Source: JAWKUK01 sp964402175 (GTDB lineage Bacteria; Planctomycetota; UBA1135; GCA-002686595). Taken from it: a stretch of 64,000 nucleotides of DNA. Below are positions 34,557-43,368 of the stretch, piece after piece. The stretch spans positions 1 through 64,000 of the forward strand of contig CAYOBN010000017.1 in the NCBI GenBank assembly GCA_964402175.1, given 5' to 3'. Within the stretch, counting starts at the first letter, position 1. Each line of letters opens with the position of its first letter. A model generated the notes under the pieces. It was not told the origin of the DNA and made no database searches. It worked only from the letters and a program-made list of their open reading frames with translations. The translations under genes were made by a program, and so were the position numbers.

Positions 34557-35084
34557 ATGCCCCACGCCGAGTCGCAGCCGACGACACACTGGATCCACGC
34601 TGCCCTGGAGCGCTACGAACGCGAGCTCGTGCGCTACGCGGCGCGTCTGCTCGGCGACCTCGAGCGGGCCCAGGACGTGGTCCAGGAGGCCTTTCTGCGC
34701 CTCTGCAAGGAGCCGCGGGCCGCGGTCGAGGGCCGGACGGCGGAGTGGCTCTTCCGCGTCACGCGCAACCTGGCGATCGACACGCGGCGCAAGGAAGGTC
34801 GGATGAACCCGCTGAGCGACGAAGACCACACGCGGCCGGACGAGCGCTCGGCCGCCCCCGACGAGGCGCTCGAACAGCGCGACACGGTCGCGTTCGTTCT
34901 AGAGCGCCTCGCTCGTTTACCCGCCAAACAGCGCGAGGCGCTGCGGCTGAAGTTCCAGGCCGAGCTCTCCTACAAGGAGATCGCCGAGGTGATGGGCGAA
35001 ACGGTCGGCAACGTGGGCTGGCTGATCCACGTGGGTCTCAAGGGACTGCGCGCGAAGCTCTGCGTCGAAGGAGAGTTGCTGTGA
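34557..35084 (+). CDS. ECF-type RNA polymerase sigma factor
   Basis: The 175-residue protein has sigma region 2 (YAARLLGDLERAQDVVQEAF, about 23-42, then WLFRVTRNLAIDTRR) and region 4 (LPAKQREALRLKF, then YKEIAEVMGETVGNVGWLI, with the recognition helix). Region 3 is absent, as in ECF factors. ATG 34557 (MPHAES) is preferred over a GTG ten codons upstream. Its stop overlaps the start of the downstream YfbK-like membrane protein (GTGA), the usual arrangement of a sigma factor with its regulator. Targets are unknown; no promoter copies of an autoregulatory motif could be identified by eye. Confidence 0.93.
   Translation: MPHAESQPTTHWIHAALERYERELVRYAARLLGDLERAQDVVQEAFLRLCKEPRAAVEGRTAEWLFRVTRNLAIDTRRKEGRMNPLSDEDHTRPDERSAAPDEALEQRDTVAFVLERLARLPAKQREALRLKFQAELSYKEIAEVMGETVGNVGWLIHVGLKGLRAKLCVEGELL
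35068..35073 (+). promoter_or_regulatory. Ribosome-binding site for the YfbK-like gene
   Basis: A full AAGGAG lies inside the end of the sigma gene, 7 bases before the GTG at 35081. It decides that GTG, rather than any start further upstream in the long open frame, begins the downstream gene. Confidence 0.8.
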
Positions 35085-36721
35085 ACGAACGCGTCGACCG
35101 ATCGGAGGATCCGCGCCTCAGCGCGTTTGCATGCGATGAGCTCCAAGGTGCCGAGCGCGAGCTCGTCGCGCGCTTCGTCGCGGAGGATCCCGCCGCGCGC
35201 GCGGCCGTGAATGAGCTGCGCGAGACCGCAGCGGCCCTGCGCGCGGCGCTCGCGAGCGAAGCGAGCCCGGGCCTGTCGACCGCGCGCCGGGCCGTGATCG
35301 AGCAGATGGCGCGCGCTGCGGCCAGCGCGGAACAACCACAGCACCAGGTCGCGGCGCGGCGGCGGGCACAGTGGCGCCCGCGGGCTTGGCTGGCGCTCGC
35401 GGTGGCTGCGGGCCTCGCGCTGACGGTGACCTTGCGGGTCGATCCGAGCGGGGACTCGAGCGCGGATACGCTGTCGGCTCGCCTCGAGCTGCCGCCAGAG
35501 GCTCCTGCGCCGGGACTCCTTGCAGCGGGGGCAACTGAGCCCGAAGCAGTGCAGGTGTCCGCCGCTGCGGAAGCGCCCTCTGCGCCGCCCCTGCCTGCGA
35601 TGGACTCGGAGCCGAGCACGCTCGGAGCCCTCGAAGAGTCCTGGGCGAAGGGCGAGGCCGATGGATTGAAGGTCGGGCGAGTCGCCCCCCATCAGCTCGC
35701 CGTGCTCGGCGCGGAGGACCCGGCTGGGACCGCGCGCGGACAGGACGCAGCGGCTGCCTCGGGTTTACTCGAGGCTCCGGGTCCCCTGGAACAGGCGACG
35801 GCGCCGGGGGCCCCGCGCGAGGCGCTGCTCGGTGCGGTCCCCGACGCGGCGCGTCCGAGGGCTGAGCAAGACCAGGGTGCCATGCGCAGCCTCGTGACTC
35901 CGAAAGCGGGCGGTGCGCGCGGGGAGAGCCCGTTCGTCGCCGTCGCGCTCCAAGCGGTGACTCCGATCGCGCTCGCTGTCGGGCGCACGGACTTGGTAGA
36001 GCTCGAGCGCTCGCTCGCCGATCGGGCCCGCGGCGTCGGCCGCGGCGCAGTGCAGATCGAAGCGCTGCTCAACACGTTCCCGTGCGCGTCGGTGGCTCCG
36101 ACGGCGAAGGGCGAACATCCGCTCGCGGTGCACACGGCCGTGACCCGTGCGCCGTGGCAGCCGGCCCACCGCCTCGTGCACGTGACCCTGACGCTGCTCG
36201 CGAAGGAGCCGAGCGCGCCCCGTGCGCTCTCGTTCGCGGATGTGGAGCTCGAGGTCGCCTGGGACGCGGCCCGCGCCGGGTCCGTGCGGCTCTTCGGCGA
36301 CGCGCCGGCGGCGGAGCTCGCGCCCGGGGCGGCAGCGGACGCCGCTCCAGGGGCCACCGGGGCGAGCCGCGGTGGCGCGGCGTCGACGTTCGTCGCGCTG
36401 CTCGAAGTCAGCCAGGCTCCGGGCGCCGAGCCCGGACGGATGGGCACCCTGCGCGTGCGCTACGTGCGTCCGAGCGACGGAGTTCGCCAGAGCTTCGAGG
36501 TCGAGGTGCGCGACACGGGCGCCGCGTTCGCAGAGGCGAGCGACGACACGCGCTTCGCAGCAGCGGTCGCCGCGTTCGGGATGGTGCTCGGCGACTCACC
36601 TTTCCGAGGTACGGCGACGCCCGAAGAAGTCCGGAGTTGGGCCGCGGGGGCCCTCGGAACGGCCCATGCCGCGGCGCGCGCGAAGCTGATCGAGCTCGCG
36701 GAGCTCGCCGCGCAGAAGTGA
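35081..36721 (+). CDS. Putative anti-sigma factor: YfbK-like protein lacking the vWA domain
   Basis: The 546-residue protein has a cytosolic N-terminal helical region (1-100), one membrane segment (102-118) and a long Ala/Pro-rich linker. Residues about 290-375 match the domain that precedes vWA in YfbK proteins: VQIEALLNTFPC, then HPLAVHTAVTRAPWQPAHRL. Residues about 380-546 match the DUF3520 tail of YfbK: FADVELEVAWD, ALLEVSQ, DTRFAAAVAAFGMVLGDSPF and ELAELAAQ. The ~180-residue vWA domain that normally lies between them is absent, with no frameshift. It overlaps the ECF sigma gene (GTGA) and is therefore probably its membrane-bound regulator. The N-terminal part plausibly holds the sigma; the outer part would sense the signal. 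Homology is from motif memory; function is inference. Confidence 0.78.
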   Translation: MNERVDRSEDPRLSAFACDELQGAERELVARFVAEDPAARAAVNELRETAAALRAALASEASPGLSTARRAVIEQMARAAASAEQPQHQVAARRRAQWRPRAWLALAVAAGLALTVTLRVDPSGDSSADTLSARLELPPEAPAPGLLAAGATEPEAVQVSAAAEAPSAPPLPAMDSEPSTLGALEESWAKGEADGLKVGRVAPHQLAVLGAEDPAGTARGQDAAAASGLLEAPGPLEQATAPGAPREALLGAVPDAARPRAEQDQGAMRSLVTPKAGGARGESPFVAVALQAVTPIALAVGRTDLVELERSLADRARGVGRGAVQIEALLNTFPCASVAPTAKGEHPLAVHTAVTRAPWQPAHRLVHVTLTLLAKEPSAPRALSFADVELEVAWDAARAGSVRLFGDAPAAELAPGAAADAAPGATGASRGGAASTFVALLEVSQAPGAEPGRMGTLRVRYVRPSDGVRQSFEVEVRDTGAAFAEASDDTRFAAAVAAFGMVLGDSPFRGTATPEEVRSWAAGALGTAHAAARAKLIELAELAAQK

Positions 36722-36768
36722 GCTCGGCCGCCGTGGCCGAACTGCGCGCGTCACGGTAGCCTCAGGCC

Positions 36769-38199
36769 ATGTCGGTCGCGGCCCCCCCCGCCGTCGCTGT
36801 GCGACGGATCGTGCTGGTGCAGACGCACCAGCCGTTCGAGCAGCTCACCACGGTGCACCCCGTCGGGCTCCTTTCGCTGGCGGCGGTCGCCCGCAGCCGC
36901 GGCTACGGAGACGTGCACGTGCTCGACATGAAAGCGCGGCGCTTGTCCCCGGAGCAGGCGATCGAGGAGCTCGTCGCGCTCGCGCCGGACGTCGTAGGAC
37001 TCTCCGCGATGACCTTCGAGGCGAAGTGCCTGCACAGCCTCGCGCGGCTCGTGCGCGAGCGCTTGCCGCGCGCCAAGGTCCTCGCGGGTGGCCCACACCC
37101 GAGCGTGGCCGCCGACGATGTCCTGGCGGACCCGGCCGTCGACCTCGTGATCCGCGGTGAAGCCGAAGACAGCTTCCCCGCGGTGCTCGATGGCCTCGCG
37201 GAAGGGCGCAGCGATTGGACCGACGAGCGCGGTGTCTCGTGGCGCCGGCCCGACGGCTCCATCGTGCACGAACCCGACCGCGCGCCGCCCGACGACCTGG
37301 ATCTCCTGCCGATGCCAGCTTGGGACCTCGTCGATCACGCCGCCTACCGCGACAAAGAACGCAGCGGCGTCATCCGCACCGCGGGCGATTTTGCGACGCT
37401 CTTCTCGTCGCGCGCGTGCCCGTGGCGCTGCACGTACTGCCACAACTCGTACGGGAAGACCTTCCGCGAGCGCTCCGCCGAGAGCGTGCTCGCCGAGATC
37501 GACCACCTCGTCGCGACCTACGGCGTCAAGGAGCTCGTGTTCCTCGACGACATCTTCAACTTCCGCCCCGCGCGCGCGAAGCTCATCGCGCGCGGCCTCA
37601 TCGAGCGCGGTTACGACCTGCGGCTGTCGTTCCCGAACGGCTTCCGCGGCGACCACTTGGACGAAGAGCTCGTGGATCTCTTGAAGGCGGCGGGCATGTA
37701 CCGCTGCATGATCGCGGTCGAGTCCGCGGTGCCGCGCATTCAGAAGCTGTCGAAGAAGAACCTGAAGATCGACAAGGTGCGCCACATCGCCGAGTACTGC
37801 GCGCAGCGCGGTGTCCTGGTGCACGGCGCGTTCATGATCGGCTTCCCGACGGAGACGGAGGCCGAGATGCGGCAGACGATCGACTGGGCCGTCAGCTCAC
37901 CGTTCCACACCGCGGCGTTCTTCCGCGTGATCCCGTTCAAGGGCACGGAGCTCTACGGCCAGGCTCGAGCGAGCGGCGCGTGGCTGCCCGACGACTGGAC
38001 GGCGTACGAGCCCTACCGCAGCGACATCAATCTGTCGGAGGTGCCGGAGGCGAAGGTCACGAAGCTGCGCAAGCAGGCGTACCGCCGCTTCTATCTGCGC
38101 CCGGGGCGGCTCTGGAGCATCCTGAAGCTCCTGCCGAACAAGCGCACGAACCTGCCGGTGCTGGCCACGCTCTTCGCGCGCCGCGCGTGGGCGCGCTGA
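36769..38199 (+). CDS. B12-binding radical SAM protein
   Basis: The 476-residue protein has a cobalamin-binding-type Rossmann domain (about 12-145: VHPVGLLSLAAVARSRGY, DVVGLSAMTFEA, LAGGPHPS) and a radical SAM domain with the [4Fe-4S] cysteines C217, C221 and C224 in ACPWRCTYCH. A later FMIGFPTETEAE is typical of the family. Such proteins perform methylation or rearrangement chemistry on diverse substrates, including hopanoids, bacteriochlorophyll and natural products; the substrate here is not evident. It is monocistronic between the sigma pair and the convergent hutH. A PduO-type adenosyltransferase elsewhere in the window shows that B12 metabolism is present. Confidence 0.9.
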   Translation: MSVAAPPAVAVRRIVLVQTHQPFEQLTTVHPVGLLSLAAVARSRGYGDVHVLDMKARRLSPEQAIEELVALAPDVVGLSAMTFEAKCLHSLARLVRERLPRAKVLAGGPHPSVAADDVLADPAVDLVIRGEAEDSFPAVLDGLAEGRSDWTDERGVSWRRPDGSIVHEPDRAPPDDLDLLPMPAWDLVDHAAYRDKERSGVIRTAGDFATLFSSRACPWRCTYCHNSYGKTFRERSAESVLAEIDHLVATYGVKELVFLDDIFNFRPARAKLIARGLIERGYDLRLSFPNGFRGDHLDEELVDLLKAAGMYRCMIAVESAVPRIQKLSKKNLKIDKVRHIAEYCAQRGVLVHGAFMIGFPTETEAEMRQTIDWAVSSPFHTAAFFRVIPFKGTELYGQARASGAWLPDDWTAYEPYRSDINLSEVPEAKVTKLRKQAYRRFYLRPGRLWSILKLLPNKRTNLPVLATLFARRAWAR

Positions 38200-38215
38200 G
38201 GCCGCGACCGTCGCG

Positions 38216-39751
38216 TCACGGCGCCAGCGCACCGACCGCGCCTTCGACGGCCGCGACGAGGCGGCCCGACGCGACACACTCGCGCGCCGCCGCGAGATCG
38301 GGGTGCAAGTAGCGGTCCTCTGCCAGCGGCGCGACGACCTCGCGCACGCAGGCGTGGGCCGCCTCGGCGCCGCGCCCCGCGCGCAAGCTGCGGTGGAACT
38401 CGCGGCCCTGCGCGGCGCACACGAGCTCGATGCCCAGCACCGCCTCGACGTTGTCCAGGATCGTCGCCGCTTTGCGCGCGGCCGTGATGCCCATGGACAC
38501 GTGGTCTTCCTGGTTCGCGCTGGTCGGGACCGTGTCGACGGACGCCGGGTGCGCGTGCACTTTATTCTCGCTCGCGAGCGCTGCGGCCGCGTACTGCGCG
38601 ATCATCAGGCCCGAGTTCAAGCCGGGTTTCGGCGAGAGGAATGCCGGCAGCCGCGACAGGTCCGGGTTGACGAGCTGCTCGACACGGCGCTCGGACACGT
38701 TCGCGAGCGTGCACGCCGCGAGGCCGATGTAGTCGAGCACCATCGACAGCGGCTGGCCGTGGAAGAGGCCCGCGCTGAAGACCTCGCCCTTCTCGGGCAC
38801 GACGAGCGGATTGTCGGTGACGGCGTTCAGCTCCGCCGCGATGACGTCGGTGACGTGCTGTGCCGCAGTCTTGAACGCGCCGTGGATCTGCGGCATGCAG
38901 CGCAGCGAGTACGGATCCTGCACACGATCGCAGGCCGCGTGGGACGCCAGGACCTCGGAGCCCGCGAGGCACGCGCGCACGTTCGAGGCGGTGCGGCGCT
39001 GGCCCTCGTTGTTCTTGAAGCGCGCCAGGATGTCGTCGAACGGGCGCAGGCTGCCCTGCAGCGCCTCCAGCGACAGCGCGCCGATGACGTCCGCCGCCTT
39101 GGAGACGTTGGCCCCGCGCAGGACCGCGGAGACGCCCCAGGCTTTCATGATCTCCGTGCCGTTGATGAGCGCGAGGCCCTCTTTGGCTTCGAGGACGAGC
39201 GGCGCACGGCCGATGCGCGCTAGGGCCTCACGTGCGGGCAGCCGCACGCCAGCGACGGTCGCGTGGCCGTAGCCCATGTACGCCGCGACCATGTGCGAGA
39301 GCGGCGCCAAGTCGCCGGACGCGCCGACGGAGCCCTGCTGCGGGACCTCGGGCACAAAGCCTGCGTTGAAGAGCTCGACGAGCTCGTGCACGAGCGATTC
39401 GCGCACCCCCGAGACCCCGCGCAGAAGGCTGTTCAAGCGCAGGACCTGCGCGATCCGCACGAGCGACGCAGGCATCGCCGGGCCGACACCGACGCTGTGC
39501 GACAGCACGAGGTTCACCTGCAGTTGGCGCAGGTCCGCGGCGGGGATCGCGACGCTCTTCAGCTTGCCGAAGCCGGTGGTGAGCCCGTAGACGACCTCGC
39601 CGCGCGCGAGGCGCTCGTCGACCATGCGGCGCGAGGCGCGCACGCCGTCGAGGCAGCGCTCGCCGATCGCGAGCCGCAGCGAGTCACCGCGGAGGAGCGG
39701 CGCGAGGTCGTCCAGGCCGAGGGAGGTTCCGTCGAGGGTCAGCGTCTGCAT
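38216..39751 (-). CDS. hutH: Histidine ammonia-lyase
   Basis: The 511-residue protein has the MIO-forming triad ASG at residues 144-146 in GSVGASGDLAPLSH, and the selectivity pair Ser84-His85 in LVLSHSVG, which fits histidine rather than tyrosine or phenylalanine. The tail has the expected NPLVVPEKG, HGQPLSMVLDYIG and TSANQEDHVSMG segments. The enzyme releases ammonia from histidine to give urocanate in the cytoplasm. The start ATG at 39751 was chosen because the open frame above it is antisense noise. No hutU, hutI or hutC is nearby, so the rest of the pathway is elsewhere or the product has another use. Confidence 0.93.
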   Translation of the reverse strand: MQTLTLDGTSLGLDDLAPLLRGDSLRLAIGERCLDGVRASRRMVDERLARGEVVYGLTTGFGKLKSVAIPAADLRQLQVNLVLSHSVGVGPAMPASLVRIAQVLRLNSLLRGVSGVRESLVHELVELFNAGFVPEVPQQGSVGASGDLAPLSHMVAAYMGYGHATVAGVRLPAREALARIGRAPLVLEAKEGLALINGTEIMKAWGVSAVLRGANVSKAADVIGALSLEALQGSLRPFDDILARFKNNEGQRRTASNVRACLAGSEVLASHAACDRVQDPYSLRCMPQIHGAFKTAAQHVTDVIAAELNAVTDNPLVVPEKGEVFSAGLFHGQPLSMVLDYIGLAACTLANVSERRVEQLVNPDLSRLPAFLSPKPGLNSGLMIAQYAAAALASENKVHAHPASVDTVPTSANQEDHVSMGITAARKAATILDNVEAVLGIELVCAAQGREFHRSLRAGRGAEAAHACVREVVAPLAEDRYLHPDLAAARECVASGRLVAAVEGAVGALAP

Positions 39752-39780
39752 CGGGGCGAGCAGGATAGCGCCCCCCCGGC

Positions 39781-41520
39781 TCAACCCCCGAGCGCGCGCC
39801 GCCGTTCGTCCTCGGTCTGCCCCTCGCGCGCCCCTTTCGGGAGCGGCGCGGTCAGCTCCGCAGGCTCCGCGCCGACCTCGACGACCTGGCGGCGGATGAC
39901 GTCCTCCCCCTCCCATTGGGCGTGCACGCGCCAGGTCCCGAGCTCGAGGCCTTCGACGACAAACGGCTCGCCCGGGCGCAGCACGACGGGCTCGAGCGGG
40001 CGCCCGGCGATGCGCGCTTCGATCGGCAGCCCCTGGAAGTGGTCGAACACGAAGCGCAGCGCGCCGCCGTCGGTGGGCACGGGTGTGAGCTCGAGCGTCA
40101 GCTCGACCCCCGGCGCGCGCACGAGCGCCGCGCCCCGCCAGCGGCCGTCGAACGTCTCCGCGACGACGTAGCGCCCTTCGGCGAGGCCGTCGTACGCCGT
40201 GAACGTGAACGCGCCGCGCCCGTCGGTGACGACGCGCTGCAGCGCAGCCGGAAGGTGCGGCAGCACGACCTCGTGCGCGTACATCGGCTTCTTGTCGAGC
40301 GCGGCCGTCGTCACGTGGTCGCGGTCGGGCGCTTCGAGCGTGACGGTCACCCCTTCGGCCGGGCGCCCTTCGCGCAGGACGCGGCCGATGATCGTCGGCG
40401 CCGCGCCGAGGCGCAGCTCGTGGCGCGTCACCGCGCCGGCCTGCAGGCGCACCTGCGTCGTCGGCGGCTCGCCGCGCGAGCCCGCGTGGAACACTCGCAC
40501 GTGCAGGAGGTCTTCGGGCAGGTCGGGCACGACGACGCCGCGGCCGGGCGGCACCTCGACCGGCGACACCGCGTGCCAGGGGAACTCGCGCAGCGTCGTG
40601 CCGCCCGGACCGCCGGAGCCGCCCGCGGGCATGAGGTACACGAGCGCCGGCGTCGACATCGGGCCCGCGCTGCGCACCGCGAGCTCGAGCGACGCGCCGC
40701 GCCGCAGCGTGTAGACGTTGTTGCTGGCTTCGATCGTGACGCCGCGGGACAGGGCGAGCTCGCGCTCGATCGCGGCGAAGCCCTCCTTGCGCACGCTCGT
40801 CATCACCTTGCCGACGGTGACCGCGGGGAACGCCGCGCGCCCCGCGCTGTCGCTGTACGACACGGTCCCGTCGACGCGCACTTCGGCGCCTTCCACCGGC
40901 TTGCCCTGTGCGTCCTTCACGAGCACACCGACGAAGACCCGCTGGGAGAGATCGACCGAGAACGGCGTGCGCGAGAGCCGGCCGAGGCGGACGGGGCGCT
41001 CGCTGGTGACGCTGCCGACGCGCACGAGGACCGTGGAGAGGCCCTGCCAGAGGTCCGTGGCGCCGAAGCGCCCGCGGCTGTCGGTCACGAGCGTCGTACC
41101 TGCGTTCGGGCCGGCGAGGAACTCGATCCGCGCGCCCGGTGCGGGCCGCCCATCGACACCGGTGATGACCCCTTCGATCCCCGCGATCGCGCCCGCGCGG
41201 AAGGCCATCACGTCGTCCGACTTCGGCAGCGACGCGCGCGAGACGAGCGACAGCTCGAGCCGCAGGGGGTAGATCACGGTCGTCGCGGCCGAGCCCAGGG
41301 TCTCCGCGCCCGCTTCGGAGGCGCGGCTCGGGCCAGCCAGGTCGGCGGCGGGGGCCTCGGCGGGCTCGGAGGGCCGCGGCGCGATCGGCCCGAGGGGGGT
41401 GACGGGGGCGACGCTGCCCGGGTCCGTCGGGGCCGCCCCGCCGCCGCCGAGGATGGCGAACGCGCCGAGGCCGGCCGCAGCGAAGACCAGGAGGAGGCTC
41501 AGGAGGGCAGCGCGGGACAT
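39781..41520 (-). CDS. Membrane-anchored carboxypeptidase-regulatory-like domain protein
   Basis: The 579-residue product begins MSRAALLSLLLVFAAAGLGA, a membrane anchor or signal, then a Pro/Ala-rich linker. Several beta-sandwich repeats follow, of the type annotated as carboxypeptidase regulatory-like (DUF4480-like) domains: GIEGVITGVDGRPAPGARIE, VGVLVKDAQGKPVEGAEVRV and IGRVLREGRPAEGVTVTLE. Such repeats are common in exported planctomycete proteins and mediate binding or spacing. No catalytic peptidase is present. It starts 8 bases after the stop of the GNAT gene and may share its transcript. Function unknown. Confidence 0.82.
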   Translation of the reverse strand: MSRAALLSLLLVFAAAGLGAFAILGGGGAAPTDPGSVAPVTPLGPIAPRPSEPAEAPAADLAGPSRASEAGAETLGSAATTVIYPLRLELSLVSRASLPKSDDVMAFRAGAIAGIEGVITGVDGRPAPGARIEFLAGPNAGTTLVTDSRGRFGATDLWQGLSTVLVRVGSVTSERPVRLGRLSRTPFSVDLSQRVFVGVLVKDAQGKPVEGAEVRVDGTVSYSDSAGRAAFPAVTVGKVMTSVRKEGFAAIERELALSRGVTIEASNNVYTLRRGASLELAVRSAGPMSTPALVYLMPAGGSGGPGGTTLREFPWHAVSPVEVPPGRGVVVPDLPEDLLHVRVFHAGSRGEPPTTQVRLQAGAVTRHELRLGAAPTIIGRVLREGRPAEGVTVTLEAPDRDHVTTAALDKKPMYAHEVVLPHLPAALQRVVTDGRGAFTFTAYDGLAEGRYVVAETFDGRWRGAALVRAPGVELTLELTPVPTDGGALRFVFDHFQGLPIEARIAGRPLEPVVLRPGEPFVVEGLELGTWRVHAQWEGEDVIRRQVVEVGAEPAELTAPLPKGAREGQTEDERRRALGG

Positions 41521-41528
41521 GCTCGGGC

Positions 41529-42245
41529 TCAGAGGGGGGCGGACGGGGCTGAGGGGCCTCCGCTCGGGCTGCAAACGGCGGGCCAAGGCTCTGTCTCGAA
41601 ACGAGACACGAGCACCTCGGGGGGCGCGGGCGGACGGTCGAAGGGCAAGAGCAGGAAGCGGTCGCGGGGGCGCAGGGGGTCCGGGGGCCCGGGATCGGTA
41701 CTGGGATCGGTGCCGTTGTCCGCTCCGGGGGCCGCGGGCGCGCCCGGGCCACCGCGCGCCGCCCGCGCGAGCCGGAAGCCGCTCTTCTCGAGCGCGCGCA
41801 CGGAAGCCGTGTTGCCGGGGAAGACCTCGGCGCTGAGGGCGTCGAGCCGCAGGAGGTCGAAGCCGACGTGAACCAGGAGCCCGACGAGCTCGGTGCCGAG
41901 CCCGCGGCCGTGGAAGGGCACCCCGAGCCAATACCCGAGGTCCCCGTGACGCGGGTGGTCGAGGGTGCGCAGCGCCGCGGTGCCGATGGCCTGGCCGCTG
42001 GCGCTGTCTTCGACGGCGAAGTGGTAGTTCGCGCCGCGGCCCGCGCCGCCGAGCGCGCGCCACGTGCTGTAGGCCGCGGTGAGCTCGTCGCGGTCGCGCG
42101 GCCCCTGCCAACACAGCCAATCGAGCACGGGCCGGACGCCGTACACGAGCGGGAACAGCGCGGTCGCGTCCTCCGGCCGCACAGGGCGCAGCCGCACCCG
42201 CGGACCTCTGAGCGCGAGGGCGGCAAGGAGCGGGGGTTCGGACAT
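41529..42245 (-). CDS. GNAT-family N-acetyltransferase (RimJ/RimL-like)
   Basis: The 238-residue protein starts at ATG 42245 (MSEPPLLAALALRGPRVRL). The acetyl-CoA binding region reads GTAALRTLDHPRHGDLGYWL followed by GRGLGTELV, and the later segment NTASVRALEKSGFRLAR is the classic RimJ/RimL signature. It probably acetylates an amino group of a ribosomal protein or small molecule. About 60 extra C-terminal residues (Pro/Asp-rich, PGADNGTDPSTDPG) are unusual for the family. The protein is divergent from the dehydrogenase-like gene at 42349. Confidence 0.88.
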   Translation of the reverse strand: MSEPPLLAALALRGPRVRLRPVRPEDATALFPLVYGVRPVLDWLCWQGPRDRDELTAAYSTWRALGGAGRGANYHFAVEDSASGQAIGTAALRTLDHPRHGDLGYWLGVPFHGRGLGTELVGLLVHVGFDLLRLDALSAEVFPGNTASVRALEKSGFRLARAARGGPGAPAAPGADNGTDPSTDPGPPDPLRPRDRFLLLPFDRPPAPPEVLVSRFETEPWPAVCSPSGGPSAPSAPL

Positions 42246-42348
42246 CGGATCCGTCACAAGGGAAGCGGCGCGGCGGCCGATCCCTATCCTACTCCCCCTC
42301 CGGTCGCGCGCTGCGCCCTCCGGCCCACTCCTGCACTTCCGAAGTCCC

Positions 42349-43368
42349 ATGTCGCACCACAAGGTCGCTGAGCTGCTCGGCGACGGCATCTCGGCCGAGC
42401 TCTCCGCGAGTGTCCACGCCGTCGCCGAAGCCCTCCCGTTCACGCTTGAGTTCGTCCCCGTCGACCTGAGCCACGAAAACCGCGAGCGGCGGGGCCTCGC
42501 GCTCTACGACGACGCTGCGGGGCTGGCGAAGGAGCTCGGGACGGCGATCAAGTATCCGACAGCGACGACGCGCGAGAGCCCCAACAAGGTGCTGCGCGAG
42601 CGCCTGCAGTTCTCGGTCATCCACCGGCCGGTCTGCACGATCCCCGGGCTGGAATCGAACTTCAAGCGCTCGATCGACATCGACGTCGTGCGCGTCGCGA
42701 TCGGCGGCACGTACGACGATCCGGGGCGGCGCATCGGCCAGGACGTCGCGGTCTCGATCCGCGTGATCGAGCGCGGCCCGTCGCGCGCCGCCGCGCGCTT
42801 TGCGTTCAAACTGGCGCAGATCCGTGGCTCACACGTCGTCTCGACCAGCAAGTACACGATCCAGCGCGCGACGGACGGCCTCTTCGAGGAGGCCGTGCAG
42901 CGCGTGGCCGAGGACTATCCGACGGTGCCGCACCGGCAGGAGCTCTTCGACGCTCTGCTCGCGGGCATCATCATGAAACCCGAGCGCTACAAAGTGATCG
43001 TGTGCCCGAACGAGTACGGCGACTTCCTCTCGGACTCGGCGTGCGGCTTGATCGGGAGCGTCGGCCTCGGCGATAGCGCGAACTACTCGTTCGACAACGA
43101 CGAGCGCGTCGTCACCGCGATGTTCGACCCCGCGGGCGGCACCGCGCCCGACATCGCGGGCAAGAACATCGCGAACCCGACGGCGGCGCTGTTGGCGCTC
43201 GCCAACATGGTCCGCCATCTGGGCCATGCGCGCGAGTGCGACGCGCTGCGCGCGGCGCTCTTGGGCGCGATCGCCGACGGGGAGTGCACGGCAGATGTCC
43301 GCGGCAAGCTCTCCACCACCGAGTTCACGCGCGTCGTCATCGATCGGCTGCGCTCCAGCCTGCGATGA
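42349..43368 (+). CDS. Isocitrate/isopropylmalate dehydrogenase-like protein
   Basis: The 339-residue protein starts with ATG 42349 (MSHHKVAELLGDGISAEL), giving the Gly-Asp-Gly turn of the family near the N-terminus. Further family features are TTRESPNKVLRERL, GLESNFKRSIDIDVVR, the acidic PNEYGDFLSDSACGLIGSVG metal-binding segment and FDPAGGTAPDIAGKNIANP. The family decarboxylates hydroxy-acids (isocitrate, 3-isopropylmalate, homoisocitrate, tartrate-like acids). The substrate is uncertain because several substrate-arginine positions differ from standard ICDH/IPMDH. Its stop overlaps the flippase start (ATGA), an odd partner for a central-metabolism enzyme. Confidence 0.82.
   Translation: MSHHKVAELLGDGISAELSASVHAVAEALPFTLEFVPVDLSHENRERRGLALYDDAAGLAKELGTAIKYPTATTRESPNKVLRERLQFSVIHRPVCTIPGLESNFKRSIDIDVVRVAIGGTYDDPGRRIGQDVAVSIRVIERGPSRAAARFAFKLAQIRGSHVVSTSKYTIQRATDGLFEEAVQRVAEDYPTVPHRQELFDALLAGIIMKPERYKVIVCPNEYGDFLSDSACGLIGSVGLGDSANYSFDNDERVVTAMFDPAGGTAPDIAGKNIANPTAALLALANMVRHLGHARECDALRAALLGAIADGECTADVRGKLSTTEFTRVVIDRLRSSLR

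Noticed and set aside
39752..42226. N-terminal extension of about 825 residues on the hutH frame
   Set aside because: The extra sequence is antisense/out-of-frame to the regulatory-domain and GNAT genes; the hutH homology begins at the ATG 39751.
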